Assembly (NCBI GenBank): GCA_947650365.1
Contig: CANTAL010000021.1
Location: forward strand, 992,001 to 1,056,000
Direction: 5' to 3'
Length of the DNA: 64,000 nucleotides
From: Chamaelirium japonicum
Lineage: Eukaryota; Streptophyta; Magnoliopsida; Liliales; Melanthiaceae
The notes beneath the pieces were generated by a model, which did not search any database, was not told the DNA's origin, and worked only from the letters and a program-made list of their open reading frames with translations. A program made the translations under genes and the position numbers. Below are positions 45,542 to 55,615 of this stretch, piece after piece. The stretch's first letter is position 1; every line of letters begins with the position of its first letter.

Positions 45542-48500
45542 AAGGAGATTCCGCTGACCGAACCTCCACCAATCGAATGGGAAGCGTCACCTTCAATAGA
45601 AGAAATCATCCTGATCAACATAGGCAGCGGAGATCTTCCTCGACAAACTTTCATTGGTACCGGTCTTAGTGACGCAGAAGCGCAAGACATGGTATCCTTT
45701 CTCCAGTCCAATATCGACGTCTTCGCGTGGTGCTTCGAAGACATGCCTGGGATCAATCCAGATGACGCTTGTCACCGACTTGCGATCAAAGAAGAAATAA
45801 AGCCTGTCAAGCAAAAGCCACGCACCATCCGCCCAGAGCTGCAAGTTGCTGTTCAAGAAGAAATCACCAAGCTACTCGCAGCAGGCTTCATCCGAGAAGT
45901 AGAGTATCCTACTTGGATCTCTAATATTGTGGCTGTTCCGAAGAAGAATGGGAAAGTCAGAGTATGCATCGACTTTACCAATCTCAACAAGGCTTGCCCC
46001 AAAGATCCTTTTCCCATGCCAAGGATAGATAGACTCGTCGACGCCACTGCTGGCCACGAGCTATTGTCTTTCATGGATGGGTATTCTGGATATAATCAAA
46101 TTCCTCTTCACGCTGATGATCAAGAGAAGACGTGTTTTGTGACTAGCCGAGGCCTCTATTGCTACAATGTCATGCCATTCGGCCTCAAAAATGCTGGTTC
46201 CACCTATCAAAGGTTAGTCACGAAAATATTCGAAGATCAGATCGGTCGCAACGTCGAAGTCTATGTCGATGATCTCCTCACCAAGAGCTCCACCAGAGGG
46301 AAGCATCTATCTGATCTGGCTGAAACCTTTCAAGTTCTTCGAAAATATCGTATGAAGCTCAATCCAGCCAAATGCGCTTTCGGAGTTCAATCTGGCAAAT
46401 TCCTGGGTCATCTTGTGACCAGGAGGGGTATTGAAGCCAATCCCGATCAAATTCGAGCTATCCTCGACATGCCATCACCTACCAATCGAAAGGAGGTGCA
46501 ACGCCTCACTGGAAGGTTAGCAGCACTCAATCGATTCATCTCAAAATCTTCAGATAAGTGCAAGCCACTCTTCGACAAACTACGAAAGGCGGATACCTCC
46601 GGCTGGAGTCCAATCTGTGAAGAAGCATTTCAAAGCATCAAGAAATATCTGGTGCAAGCTCCTATCCTGACTGCTCCACTTCCAAAAGAAGACTTGTGGC
46701 TCTACCTCGCCGTGACCGATCAAGCAATCAGCGCGGTCCTAGTCAGTAAGAGAGAAGGCGTCGAACATCCAGTCTATTATATCAGCCACACTCTTCTTCC
46801 AGCGGAAACTCGCTACTCAAAAACTGAGAAGGTCATCCTGGCCTTGCTCACGGTATCGCGTCGTCTCCAACCATACTTCGTCTCTCACCAGATCACTGTC
46901 ATTTCAGAACACTCGCTCAAAGATATCATTGACAAAGCTGGTCGAGCTGGTCGAATGACCAAGTGGGTGATCGAAATGAGCTCCCTGGGGATTCAGTTCG
47001 AATCTCGCACTTCTGTCAAAGGCCAAGCTATTGCTGATTTTCTAGCTGATTTTCCAGTTGAAAACCCCATTACTTGGGAAGAAGATGTCGACATGCGCTT
47101 GGAAGATGAGGACAATACTCCGATCACCCTTACAACAAAGATTGATCCAAATCTCGAAGCTACTGCTACAACTCCCCCATGGAAGCTTTATACTGATGGA
47201 GCATCAAGTTCGATCGGTTCGGGAACTGGGATAGTCTTAATATCCCCTGAACTTGATCATCTCCAGAAGGCCACTCTCCTTGGGTTTAATGCCACCAACA
47301 ACGAAGCTGAATATAAAACACTCATTTCCGGACTCAAAATGGCAGAATCTCTGGGGGTAGATCGAATCATCGTCTACAGCGACTCCCAGTTGATCATAAG
47401 GCAAATCAATGGAGAGTACACCGCTCGAGAAGAAAGAATGCAACTCTACTTGGCCTTAGTACGACGTCTTCAACAATGTTTTACTGGCGCTGAATTCATT
47501 CAAATCCCCAGAGCAGAGAACCGAGAAGCAGATGCCTTAGCCAATGCTGCCTCAGTTCTTGGAGACTCACTCGGAGGAAGGCAAATACAGATCGATTATC
47601 AAGAAGTGCCCAAGACCACCCCCGATCAACAGATCCATACTACTACAAAAAGATCTGGGGGTGGAGATCAGCTTGAAGACTGGAGACGATCAATTTTTGA
47701 CTTCTTCAAGCATGGCAAAATGCCTGAAGATCCAAATCAAGCCTTAAGAGTTCAAAGGAAGCTCCCATGCTACATTCTACAAGGAGAAGATTTATACTTC
47801 AAATCTCACAACGGGATGTTGCTCAAGTGCCTTGGTCCCGAGCAAGCGCAGGCAATCCTGATTGATATCCACTCTGGAGCTTGTGGAAATCATTCGGGAG
47901 GAAGATCTCTTGAAGCCAAGACGAAACTACAAGGATACTACTGGCCAACAATGGCAAGGGATGCTCAACAAGTCGTTCAAAGGTGCGAGCCTTGCCAACG
48001 GCACGCTCGAGCTATTCATCTCCCTCCAGATGAACTTCATCAATTATCAAGTCCCTGGCCCTTCCATCAATGGGGGTTAGATTTCCTGGGTCCTTTCCCT
48101 CCAACTCCGAGCAAGAAGAAGTATCTATTGCTGGCCATTGATTACTTCACCAAATGGGTTGAAGCTATGCCCCTCTTCCGAGAGACTGACGACGAAGTGA
48201 TCAAATTCATTCAGCACAACATCTTCTCAAGGTTCGGCACACCTCAAGTTCTTGTTGCTGACAATGGAGCTCAATTTGACTCCGACAAATTCCGAGAGTT
48301 CTGTCTGAACAACGGTATCAAGCTATTCTATTCAACTCCAAGGTACCCTCAATGCAATGGCCAAGCAGAAGCCTTCAACAGAGCTATTCTTGGTATACTC
48401 AAGAAGAAACTCGACGACAAGAAAGGATTATGGGAACAGATCCTACCTGAAGTTCTTTGGGGGTATCGCACAACTTCGAGAAGATCAACTGGGTTCTCTC

Positions 48501-48916
48501 CTTTTCGCCTAACATATGGATCCGAAGCAGTACTCCCAACAGAAAATATATCAAGTACTTTGAAGACTAAGGCAGTTGAGGGAGGAATCAACGAAGAACT
48601 TCGAATCAATGATCTAGACTTCTCAGAAGAACTACGAGATCAAGCCTCCCTTCGTGTGGCCAAATATCAGCAGAAGATCAAACGAGCATATGATGAGAAA
48701 GTCTACAAGAGACAATTCCCAGTGGGCAGTCTAGTTCCTAGAGCAGTTTTCTACAACACCAAAGAACACAGCAGTGGAAAGCTTGCTCCCAACTGGGAAG
48801 GTCCATATATCATTGAATCAGTAGGAGGCAAAGGTTCTTACAGATTGATCTCGCCAGAAGGAGATAGATTGCCTCGAGCTTGGAATTCTAGACACCTCAA
48901 GTTGTTCTATCCGTGA
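45536..48916 (+). CDS. pol: G2 Pol: reverse transcriptase, RNase H, archaeal-type RNase H, integrase
   Basis: 1126 open codons after the UAG; the first internal ATG is at 45689. RT has motifs KKNGKVRVCIDFTNLN, LSFMDGYSGYNQI and YVDD (46262-46273). The first RNase H (about 46650-47060) carries LAVTDQAISAVLVS and TEKVILALL, but ISEHSL where the family norm is TDH. The second RNase H (about 47175-47560) has all four expected acidic positions: LYTDGAS, NNEAEY, YSDSQL, NREADALA. Integrase has the zinc finger H..H..CEPC (47865-48000), the DDE triad in LDFLGPF, ADNGAQF and GQAEA, and a GPYII tail. Order RT-RNH-aRNH-INT is the Tat hallmark. No chromodomain is seen. Confidence 0.95.
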   Translation, partial: QSKEIPLTEPPPIEWEASPSIEEIILINIGSGDLPRQTFIGTGLSDAEAQDMVSFLQSNIDVFAWCFEDMPGINPDDACHRLAIKEEIKPVKQKPRTIRPELQVAVQEEITKLLAAGFIREVEYPTWISNIVAVPKKNGKVRVCIDFTNLNKACPKDPFPMPRIDRLVDATAGHELLSFMDGYSGYNQIPLHADDQEKTCFVTSRGLYCYNVMPFGLKNAGSTYQRLVTKIFEDQIGRNVEVYVDDLLTKSSTRGKHLSDLAETFQVLRKYRMKLNPAKCAFGVQSGKFLGHLVTRRGIEANPDQIRAILDMPSPTNRKEVQRLTGRLAALNRFISKSSDKCKPLFDKLRKADTSGWSPICEEAFQSIKKYLVQAPILTAPLPKEDLWLYLAVTDQAISAVLVSKREGVEHPVYYISHTLLPAETRYSKTEKVILALLTVSRRLQPYFVSHQITVISEHSLKDIIDKAGRAGRMTKWVIEMSSLGIQFESRTSVKGQAIADFLADFPVENPITWEEDVDMRLEDEDNTPITLTTKIDPNLEATATTPPWKLYTDGASSSIGSGTGIVLISPELDHLQKATLLGFNATNNEAEYKTLISGLKMAESLGVDRIIVYSDSQLIIRQINGEYTAREERMQLYLALVRRLQQCFTGAEFIQIPRAENREADALANAASVLGDSLGGRQIQIDYQEVPKTTPDQQIHTTTKRSGGGDQLEDWRRSIFDFFKHGKMPEDPNQALRVQRKLPCYILQGEDLYFKSHNGMLLKCLGPEQAQAILIDIHSGACGNHSGGRSLEAKTKLQGYYWPTMARDAQQVVQRCEPCQRHARAIHLPPDELHQLSSPWPFHQWGLDFLGPFPPTPSKKKYLLLAIDYFTKWVEAMPLFRETDDEVIKFIQHNIFSRFGTPQVLVADNGAQFDSDKFREFCLNNGIKLFYSTPRYPQCNGQAEAFNRAILGILKKKLDDKKGLWEQILPEVLWGYRTTSRRSTGFSPFRLTYGSEAVLPTENISSTLKTKAVEGGINEELRINDLDFSEELRDQASLRVAKYQQKIKRAYDEKVYKRQFPVGSLVPRAVFYNTKEHSSGKLAPNWEGPYIIESVGGKGSYRLISPEGDRLPRAWNSRHLKLFYP

Positions 48917-49036
48917 TGTAAATTCTGTGATGAATAAAGTTCTCTTTTAAGTGTTCAAATGTGCAAGTGTTCAGTTTTTCAATTCAAGTTCTAAAGCAGT
49001 TCCAAGTTATCCATATTCAAATTACCAGGTCTTTTA

Positions 49037-49340
49037 ACAAGTTTGGGTGTTAGGGTTGCGACTCAACCCCTTACTAGCAAATGTTAAAAACTGACCATAT
49101 TCAAGTTACCCAGTCTTTTAACAAGTTTGGGTGTTAGAGTTGCGACTCAACCCCTTATTGGCAAATGTTAAACTGACCTTCAAATTTCAATATTCAATTT
49201 CAATCAATTTCGACATCGTTTAACAGGTTTGGGTGCTTGAGTTGCGACTCAACCCCTCACATTCAAATGTTATACGAATTCAAGTCCAATTTTCAAGTTA
49301 CTATAAGTTTGGGTAATTTAGTTGCAACTCGACCCCTTAC
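49037..49340. repeat. four hairpin repeats in the convergent zone of G2
   Basis: Counterparts of 29281-29578: AAGTTTGGGTG... then TTGCGACTCAACCCC at about 49038, 49123, 49225 and 49304, with GAGTTGCGACTC stems (the first is GGGTTGCGACTC, the fourth TAGTTGCAACTC). Spacing and order are kept while flanking sequence has drifted. They sit between the pol stop (48916) and the antisense stop (49527). Confidence 0.7.
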
Positions 49341-49526
49341 ATTCAAAAGATTGTATCTATTCTGATGATATCCAGAGCATAATATTCGAAGGCATTCAAC
49401 TCAAAAGACATTCAATTTTCAAACACCAAAAAGATTTCTATTATCAAAACTTGCCAAGTACAAAATAGAGCTGCTACATGTCAAAGGTTTACAAGTGTCA
49501 AAAACAAAAAAGAAGATAGAAGAGCA

Positions 49527-52296
49527 TCAAGGCTTGGCCACACTCTGTGCTTGTGACTTCTCTCCCTCGGATCCACCGCGAGCTTTACTCGCAACCGATG
49601 CCTTGGAAGATCGGACGCTGGCAACATGAACCCTGAGTGCTTCTGCTGCCTTCTCAGCTGTTTCTCTGTAGCTCTGGCATTCACTCTGCATGTGCTCCAG
49701 CTCCTTCTTGTGGGTCTCCTCCTTAGCCGCTGAAGCAGCAATTTGAGCCTCCAGCTCCTTTATTTTGGCCACATGATCGAAACCCAAGTTCTCGACCCTG
49801 AAGAATCGATTCTTCAATTCTTCAAGCTCGTGACCCCGGGCCTCGTAACCATTTTGCCAGCCCTTGCTCTCCAACTTCTCCTTGCGAAGGGCCTCGGTCT
49901 TGACCTTCAGTGCCTCTTTCTTTGATTTTAGAGACTCCCTCAGCTGATCTCTCTCCGCGCTTACAGCCTCCAGTGCAGCAGTCAAACGAGATACTTCAGC
50001 TGAAGCTTCTTTTGCTCCCGCCTTCATGGAGAGCTTGGTTGCGACATTCAAAACTGCTGAGTTCTGCAGAAGAACAAAAGAGTTAGAATTATTCTGAAGA
50101 TACAATTCAGATGATCGATCAAGCAGATGCACCTACCACCAGTTCAAGTCTATCGAAAGCTTCATCCAGAGTAGCCCCCGGGAGGTTGCAGAGTTTCCTG
50201 ATTACAGCAGTGGGGTGGTTGATGTCAACGTCACCCAAGCTTTTCATTGTCGGAGTCAAGCCAACAGGTGCACCTACAATCAACGAGAGACCAAAGTGTT
50301 AGATTATTTCCAAGCTTCAACGGTAAGACAATCGAAGCAAGTTAGTACAATTACCTGAGGCTTCAACCCTCGGCTCCTTACCCTTCTAGCGATCGGAGCC
50401 ACCCTGAGGAGTCGATTTCTCCTGAATAGGAGTTGGCGCTGATTGAGGTTGAGGAGCCCCATCACCCACTCGACTTCCCCTCTCCAAATGAGTAGGGGGG
50501 GAAGCATTCCTAGGAGGTGAGACTCTCTCTTCCTCTTGTGACCCACCTGGCTGGATGAGTCCCGCCACCATGGCTTCCACCTCCTCAGCCAGAGAGCGAG
50601 AGGGGGGTGGGGGTTGCTCAACCTCCATACCCCCGCTCATTGTCGCTCCTTCAATGCGAGGAGCTTCAGGATGAATTTGATCAAGGGGCGTGGGGTTGCT
50701 TCCAACCCCACCACTCCTCGATAATTTTATTTTGAGGCGCATCGGCTTCTTCAAATCATCGAACCGATAGGCGGGAACCACCTTTTGGCCGTCGCCTTCT
50801 GCATCCATGACTCTTTCCATTTGACGGGCCTTAACCTCGTCAATAGGAATAGGAATTGAATCTTCCCCTTCAACACCACCAGTGGGGGTGGGAGGAATTT
50901 CTTCCTCACCACCCCCATTCTCGCCATCTCCACCAGAGGGGGTGGAAGAAAAATCATTCTCACCGTCCCCATCCCCCTCGTCTTCGTCATTACCACTGTT
51001 TTCGTGGCTGACATTCTCAGTCTCTTCGTCTTCCTCGTCGCTCCCCTTCTTTTCTTTTTCTTCTTCATCTTCATTTTTCTTTCCTTGGTCTTCATCTTCC
51101 TTTTGCTTGATAAGGGTTTTTCTTTTCTTCTTTACTGGGCCTCTTTGTATCACCAGTTTCTCCTCCACAGTGGGCAATCGGCGCCTTGCAGTATAAATTT
51201 TCTTCTCGGCTCGAATCTTTCGGATGATCACACCCGAATGAGGGTCCTCCTCATAGTCAGAGTATAGAACTTCATTATCCTCGTATCTGTCTTTTGATCG
51301 GTGGAGGAGATTGGCCTTGCCATATCTCACTGGGCAGTTGGAGAACTGTTTCCATGACCTGGTCCCGCAGGTCAACTCGAGGAATAAGTTGTCGATAGCT
51401 CCAGCCCTCTCAGAAGTCCAGGCAAAGATGCCTCCCTCGCAGTACATCTTCACTGCATCGTGCACGCTGTCTCGGGGGGTGTCGGGCACTGAGATGTGTG
51501 TCCATGCACTAGAAACGGAGATGGGCCAATCTGTGTATAATTTGTCCGAAGGGACTGTATCGGTAAGCGGGCGCAGCGGAGATACGCCGGTCAAGTTGTA
51601 GAACGGACTGTCCCTCCTGAAAGCCCATCGATAATGGAAGAAAAAGTATCCAAGCTCGATCCGGGCAGCTTCACCTTCCGGGATACTGGAGTAGCATGCC
51701 TTCAAATCCTCCTGAAAATCTGACTCTACGCGACAGAAAGCGTAGATAATTCTCCAAGCATTCCCAGTGACCTGCCCAGGGCAAAGGCCGGAAGTATTCA
51801 ATAACCTTGCCGTGAAGGGTGGCAACGGAAGATGCAGACCGCAGTTGAGTTGGCCAATGGTCACAATGGTTCCCATGACCTTTTCATTACTGGCAAAGCT
51901 GGTGAAGACGGTCTTCCTGTCGATACCAAAAGCAGTCTGGATGCTAGGGAGTGAAGGCTGCGCCGACTTCCCTTCTGTGAAATAAGAGAGCAATGTTTGC
52001 CACTTCTTTCTTTTCGAATCTGTGAACTCACCACCGGTATTGTACACGTACTCCGTTTCCTCATATAGAGGCATGAGAGGGCCCAGAACAAACTTTACAT
52101 TAGGGATGAACTCTGGCCTTGATGGCGCCGAAGCAAACCCTACTCCTTGGTGTCTTTTATCCAGCTGTCCAAGTTCGGCAAGAGCGGCCTTGCCCTTGCC
52201 ACGACCCTTCGGAGGGGATGGAACCTCAACAATCTCCTTCCCTTTCCTCTTCGAAGGGACCCCGCCTGACTTCTTCGAACTGCCAGAGGAAGCCAT
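49527..52296 (-). CDS. G2 antisense gene (aORF), three exons, one stop in exon 1
   Basis: Exon 1 is 52296-50355 (ATG of MASSGSSKKSGGVPSKRKGK), exon 2 is 50273-50137, exon 3 is 50063-49527. Introns of 81 and 73 bp start GT and end AG (TTGATTGTAG and TTCTTCTGCAG). Phases agree with G1. The conserved part includes GIDRKTVFTSFASNEKVMGT, TIGQLNCGLHLPLPPFTARL and CPGQVTGNAWRIIYAFCRVE. Then come an Asp/Glu/Lys-rich region with EEEIPPTPTGG and a conserved SGGVGSNPTPLDQIHPEAPR. Exon 3 is a long charged coiled coil (KAGAKEASAEVSRLTAALEA onward, about 180 residues). A TAG at 50388-50386 lies 11 codons before the donor. The product would be a nuclear-type, coiled-coil protein. No enzymatic motif is recognised and the role is unknown. 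Confidence 0.8.
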
Positions 52297-52397
52297 TTGA
52301 CCGATCAAACAAGAACAGAGAACAAGAGGTCGAGAGCAAAAGAGTCTGAACTTCGAAAAATTTTGGAAGCGTGAGGCGAAATGACAGCCGGTGAAGA

Positions 52398-52487
52398 CTT
52401 TTGTACCCAGGGTAAAACAGGCGCGCAAATCGAGAAGACACGTGTCTTCACCATATCAAATCGCGTGTTTTTGTAGGTACACGTGGC
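52398..52487 (-). promoter_or_regulatory. promoter of the G2 antisense gene: two G-boxes, weakened TATA
   Basis: The palindrome GAAGACACGTGTCTTC (52434-52449) and ACACGTGGC (52479-52487) keep the same spacing to each other (30 bp) as in G1. The TATA position reads TACAAAAG (52405-52398) where G1 has TATATAAG, so basal strength may differ. Confidence 0.55.
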
Positions 52488-52741
52488 ATCCATCCGTAGC
52501 AAGCGCAAAATCAGGCGAACCGTCGGACCAGACGAAACGCCGGACCTACCGGTCCACGTGAACCAACGGTCCAAGCAAGCTACCGGTCTGAGTAAACCAG
52601 ACCGCCAGTTCAAAGCCACGTTCAAGCCAACCAAAGATTCAAAACAGGAAGGATCAAGCTCCATCAATGTTCGAAACTCTGCTAAAAGATCGAAGAACAA
52701 AGCAGTAAACCTTCTCTGAAGGGCAGGTTCAAAACTTTAAA

Positions 52742-54650
52742 TTGATCAGTCAAATTTCTACTGGATCTGGCAAAAAATCAAGGTTTTTTGCCGATCACTC
52801 GAACCTTGACCGGATAATTTTTTACCGATCGGACAAACTTGTCCGATCGGCAAAAATCATTCGATCGGTCAAATTTCTACTGGATCTGGCAAAAAACCAA
52901 GGTTTTTTGCCGATCACTCGAACCTTGATCGGATAATTTTTTACCGATCGGACAAACTTGTCCGATCGGCAAAAATCATTCGATCGGTCAAATTTCTACT
53001 GGATCTGGCAAAAAACCAAGGTTTTTTGCCGATCACTCGAACCTTGACCGGATAATTTTTTACCGATCGGACAAACTTGTCCGATCGGCAAAAATCATTC
53101 GATCGGTCAAATTTCTACTGGATCTGGCAAAAAACCAAGGTTTTTTGCCGATCACTCGAACCTTGACCGGATAATTTTTTACCGATCGGACAAACTTGTC
53201 CGATCGGCAAAAATCATTCGATCGGTCAAATTTCTACTGGATCTGGCAAAAAACCAAGGTTTTTTGCCGATCACTCGAACCTTGACCGGATAATTTTTTA
53301 CCGATCGGACAAACTTGTCCGATCGGCAAAAATCATTCGATCGGTCAAATTTCTACTGGATCTGGCAAAAAACCAAGGTTTTTTGCCGATCACTCGAACC
53401 TTGACCGGATAATTTTTACCGATCGGACAAACTTGTCCGATCGGCGAAAATCATTCGATCGGTCAAATTTCTACTGGATCTGGCAAAAAACCAAGGGTTT
53501 TTGCCGATCACTCGAACCTTGACCGGATAATTTTTTACCGATCGGACAAACTTGTCCGATCGGCAAAAATCATTCGATCGGTCAAATTTCTACTGGATCT
53601 GGCAAAATCCTAGGTTTTTTGCCGATCACTCGAACCTTGACCGGATAATTTTTTACCGATCGGACAAACTTGTCCGATCGGCGAAAATCATTCGATCGGT
53701 CAAATTTCTACTGGATCTGGCAAAAAAACCAAGGTTTTTTGCCGATCACTCGAACCTTGACCGGATAATTTTTACCGATCGGACAAACTTGTCCGATCGG
53801 CGAAAATCAATTGATCAGTCAAATTTCTACTGGATCTGGCAAAAAACCAAGGTTTTTTGCCGATCACTCGAACCTTGACCGGATAATTTTTTACCGATCG
53901 GACAAACTTGTCCGATCGGCAAAAATCATTCGATCGGTCAAATTTCTACTGGATCTGGCAAAAAACCAAGGTTTTTTGCCGATCACTCGAACCTTGACCG
54001 GATAATTTTTACCGATCGGACAAACTTATCCGATCGGCGAAAATCATTCGATCGGTCAAATTTCTACTGGATCTGGCAAAAAACCAAGGGTTTTTGCCGA
54101 TCACTCGAACCTTGACCGGATAATTTTTTACCGATCGGACAAACTTGTCCGATCGGCAAAAATCATTCGATCGGTCAAATTTCTACTGGATCTGGTAAAA
54201 AACCAAGGTTTTTTGCCGATCACTCGAACCTTGACCGGATAATTTTTTACCGATCGGACAAACTTGTCCGATCGGCAAAAATCATTCGATCGGTCAAATT
54301 TCTACTAGATCTGGCAAAAAACCAAGGTTTTTTGCCGATCACTCGAACCTTGACCGGATAATTTTTTACCGATTGGACAAACTTGTCCGATCGACAAAAA
54401 TCATTCGATCGGTCAAATTTCTACTGGATCTGGCAAAAAACCAAGGTTTTTTGCCGATCACTCGAACCTTGACCGGATAATTTTTACCGATCGAACAAAC
54501 TTGTCCGATCGGCGAAAATCATTCGATCGGTCAAATTTCTACTGGATCTGGCAAAAAACCAGGGTTTTTTGCCGATCACTCGATCCTTGATCGGTTGAAT
54601 TTTGACCGATCGGTCAAAATTGACCGATCAATCAAAATTGACCGGTCAGT
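52742..54650. repeat. 119-bp satellite array in the 3' untranslated part of G2
   Basis: About 15 head-to-tail units of 118-119 bp with landmarks CCTTGACCGGATAATTTTTT, ACCGATCGGACAAACTTGTC, CGATCGGCAAAAATCATTCG, TTTCTACTGGATCTGGCAAA and GGTTTTTTGCCGATCACTCG. The scaffold and position match the G1 array, but the unit consensus differs at many fixed sites and all units within the array agree. That is homogenisation within each element. The terminal unit (54590-54645) switches to GACCGATCGGTCAAAATTG, as in G1. Confidence 0.9.
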
Positions 54651-54756
54651 CCTTTTTTATGCTAAACACGCGACAAGTTTCTTCTTGTCCTTTTTCAACA
54701 GGGAGTTGTTGTTCTTTGCACCAAATCCAAGCCAGCCAGAATGCACTCTAGCTAAC

Positions 54757-54770
54757 TTGGAGGGGGTAAC
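54757..54770 (+). other. polypurine tract of G2
   Basis: TTGGAGGGGGTAAC directly abuts the TG of the 3' LTR, the expected plus-strand primer position. Confidence 0.75.
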
Positions 54771-55610
54771 TGTGGGTGCAAATTTTGGCGGAAGTTTACC
54801 AACTACCACGGGACCCACCGGCCCTGCCTGGTGGGCCCACGAGGACTACCACGGGACCCACCGGCCCTGCCTGGTGGGCCCACGAGGACTACCACGGGAC
54901 CCACCAGCCCTGCCTGGTGGGCCCCCGAGTACCACAGCAGGACCCACCGGCCCTGCCTGGTGGGCCCTCGAAGACAACAGCGGGACCCACCAGCCCTGCC
55001 TGGTGGGCCCCCGAGGACAGCAGTGGGACCCACCAGCCCTGCCTGGTGGGCCCTCGAGGACAACAGCAGGACCCACCAGCCCTGCCTGGTGGGCTCCGAA
55101 AGACAACAGTAGGACCCGCCAGTCTTACCTAGAGGATCCCCAGATACGACAGCAGAAACCGCTGTTTTCCCCAGAATCCCTCTCAGGGAATCCTATAAAT
55201 AGCAGAGCCTTCGAATGTAAAAGGATCAAAAAATTCTGATTTCCACTCTGAGATCTGACTTTCAGAACCAGAGCTCTGGGATTTCTGACTTCCCATATTC
55301 CACCTCTCTTTGATCTTCTTTTCTCTTTCGAAGAGATCAGAGTGTTCCCAGTGATACTCGGCCTGTCGAGATCACTTCTACATAAGTTTTAGTGAATTCG
55401 GGTTGCTCCCTATAGCACGGAGACGTAGGCTTCGGCTGAACTCCGAGATCACATCTCGTGTCACAATCTCTCTGATTGCATTCCTCTGTTTACATATCAA
55501 AAGCAACAACTTCAATCAATAGATCGATCAACGATCTTCGATATCAACTTCGACTCCAATTGACTGGTGCTGTGAAAGTATTCGGGTCGGCACGAAGATT
55601 TTCCCCCACA
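54771..55610 (+). repeat. G2 3' LTR (840 bp)
   Basis: TGTGGGTGCAAATTTT to CCCCCACA. Same eight U3 units (54810-55153) and TATAAATA at 55194-55201 as the 5' LTR. It is followed at once by the TGGTG duplication at 55611-55615 and the resumed Copia LTR. Confidence 0.96.
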
Positions 55611-55615
55611 TGGTG
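55611..55615. other. target-site duplication of G2, right copy (TGGTG)
   Basis: Exact match to 42077-42081. Confidence 0.95.

Larger units (their letters stand above)
42082..55610 (+). mobile_element. G2: nearly intact Tat-lineage Ty3/gypsy retrotransposon with antisense gene
   Basis: A 13.5-kb element with identical-length LTRs (840 bp, about 10 differences), exact TSD, PBS, gag, protease, readthrough-type UAG, full-length open pol, hairpin repeats, three-exon antisense gene, 119-bp satellite array, polypurine tract. Only the TGA at 44771 interrupts gag-pro and only a TAG at 50388-50386 interrupts the antisense gene, so it is the youngest and best preserved element in the window. Confidence 0.96.
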
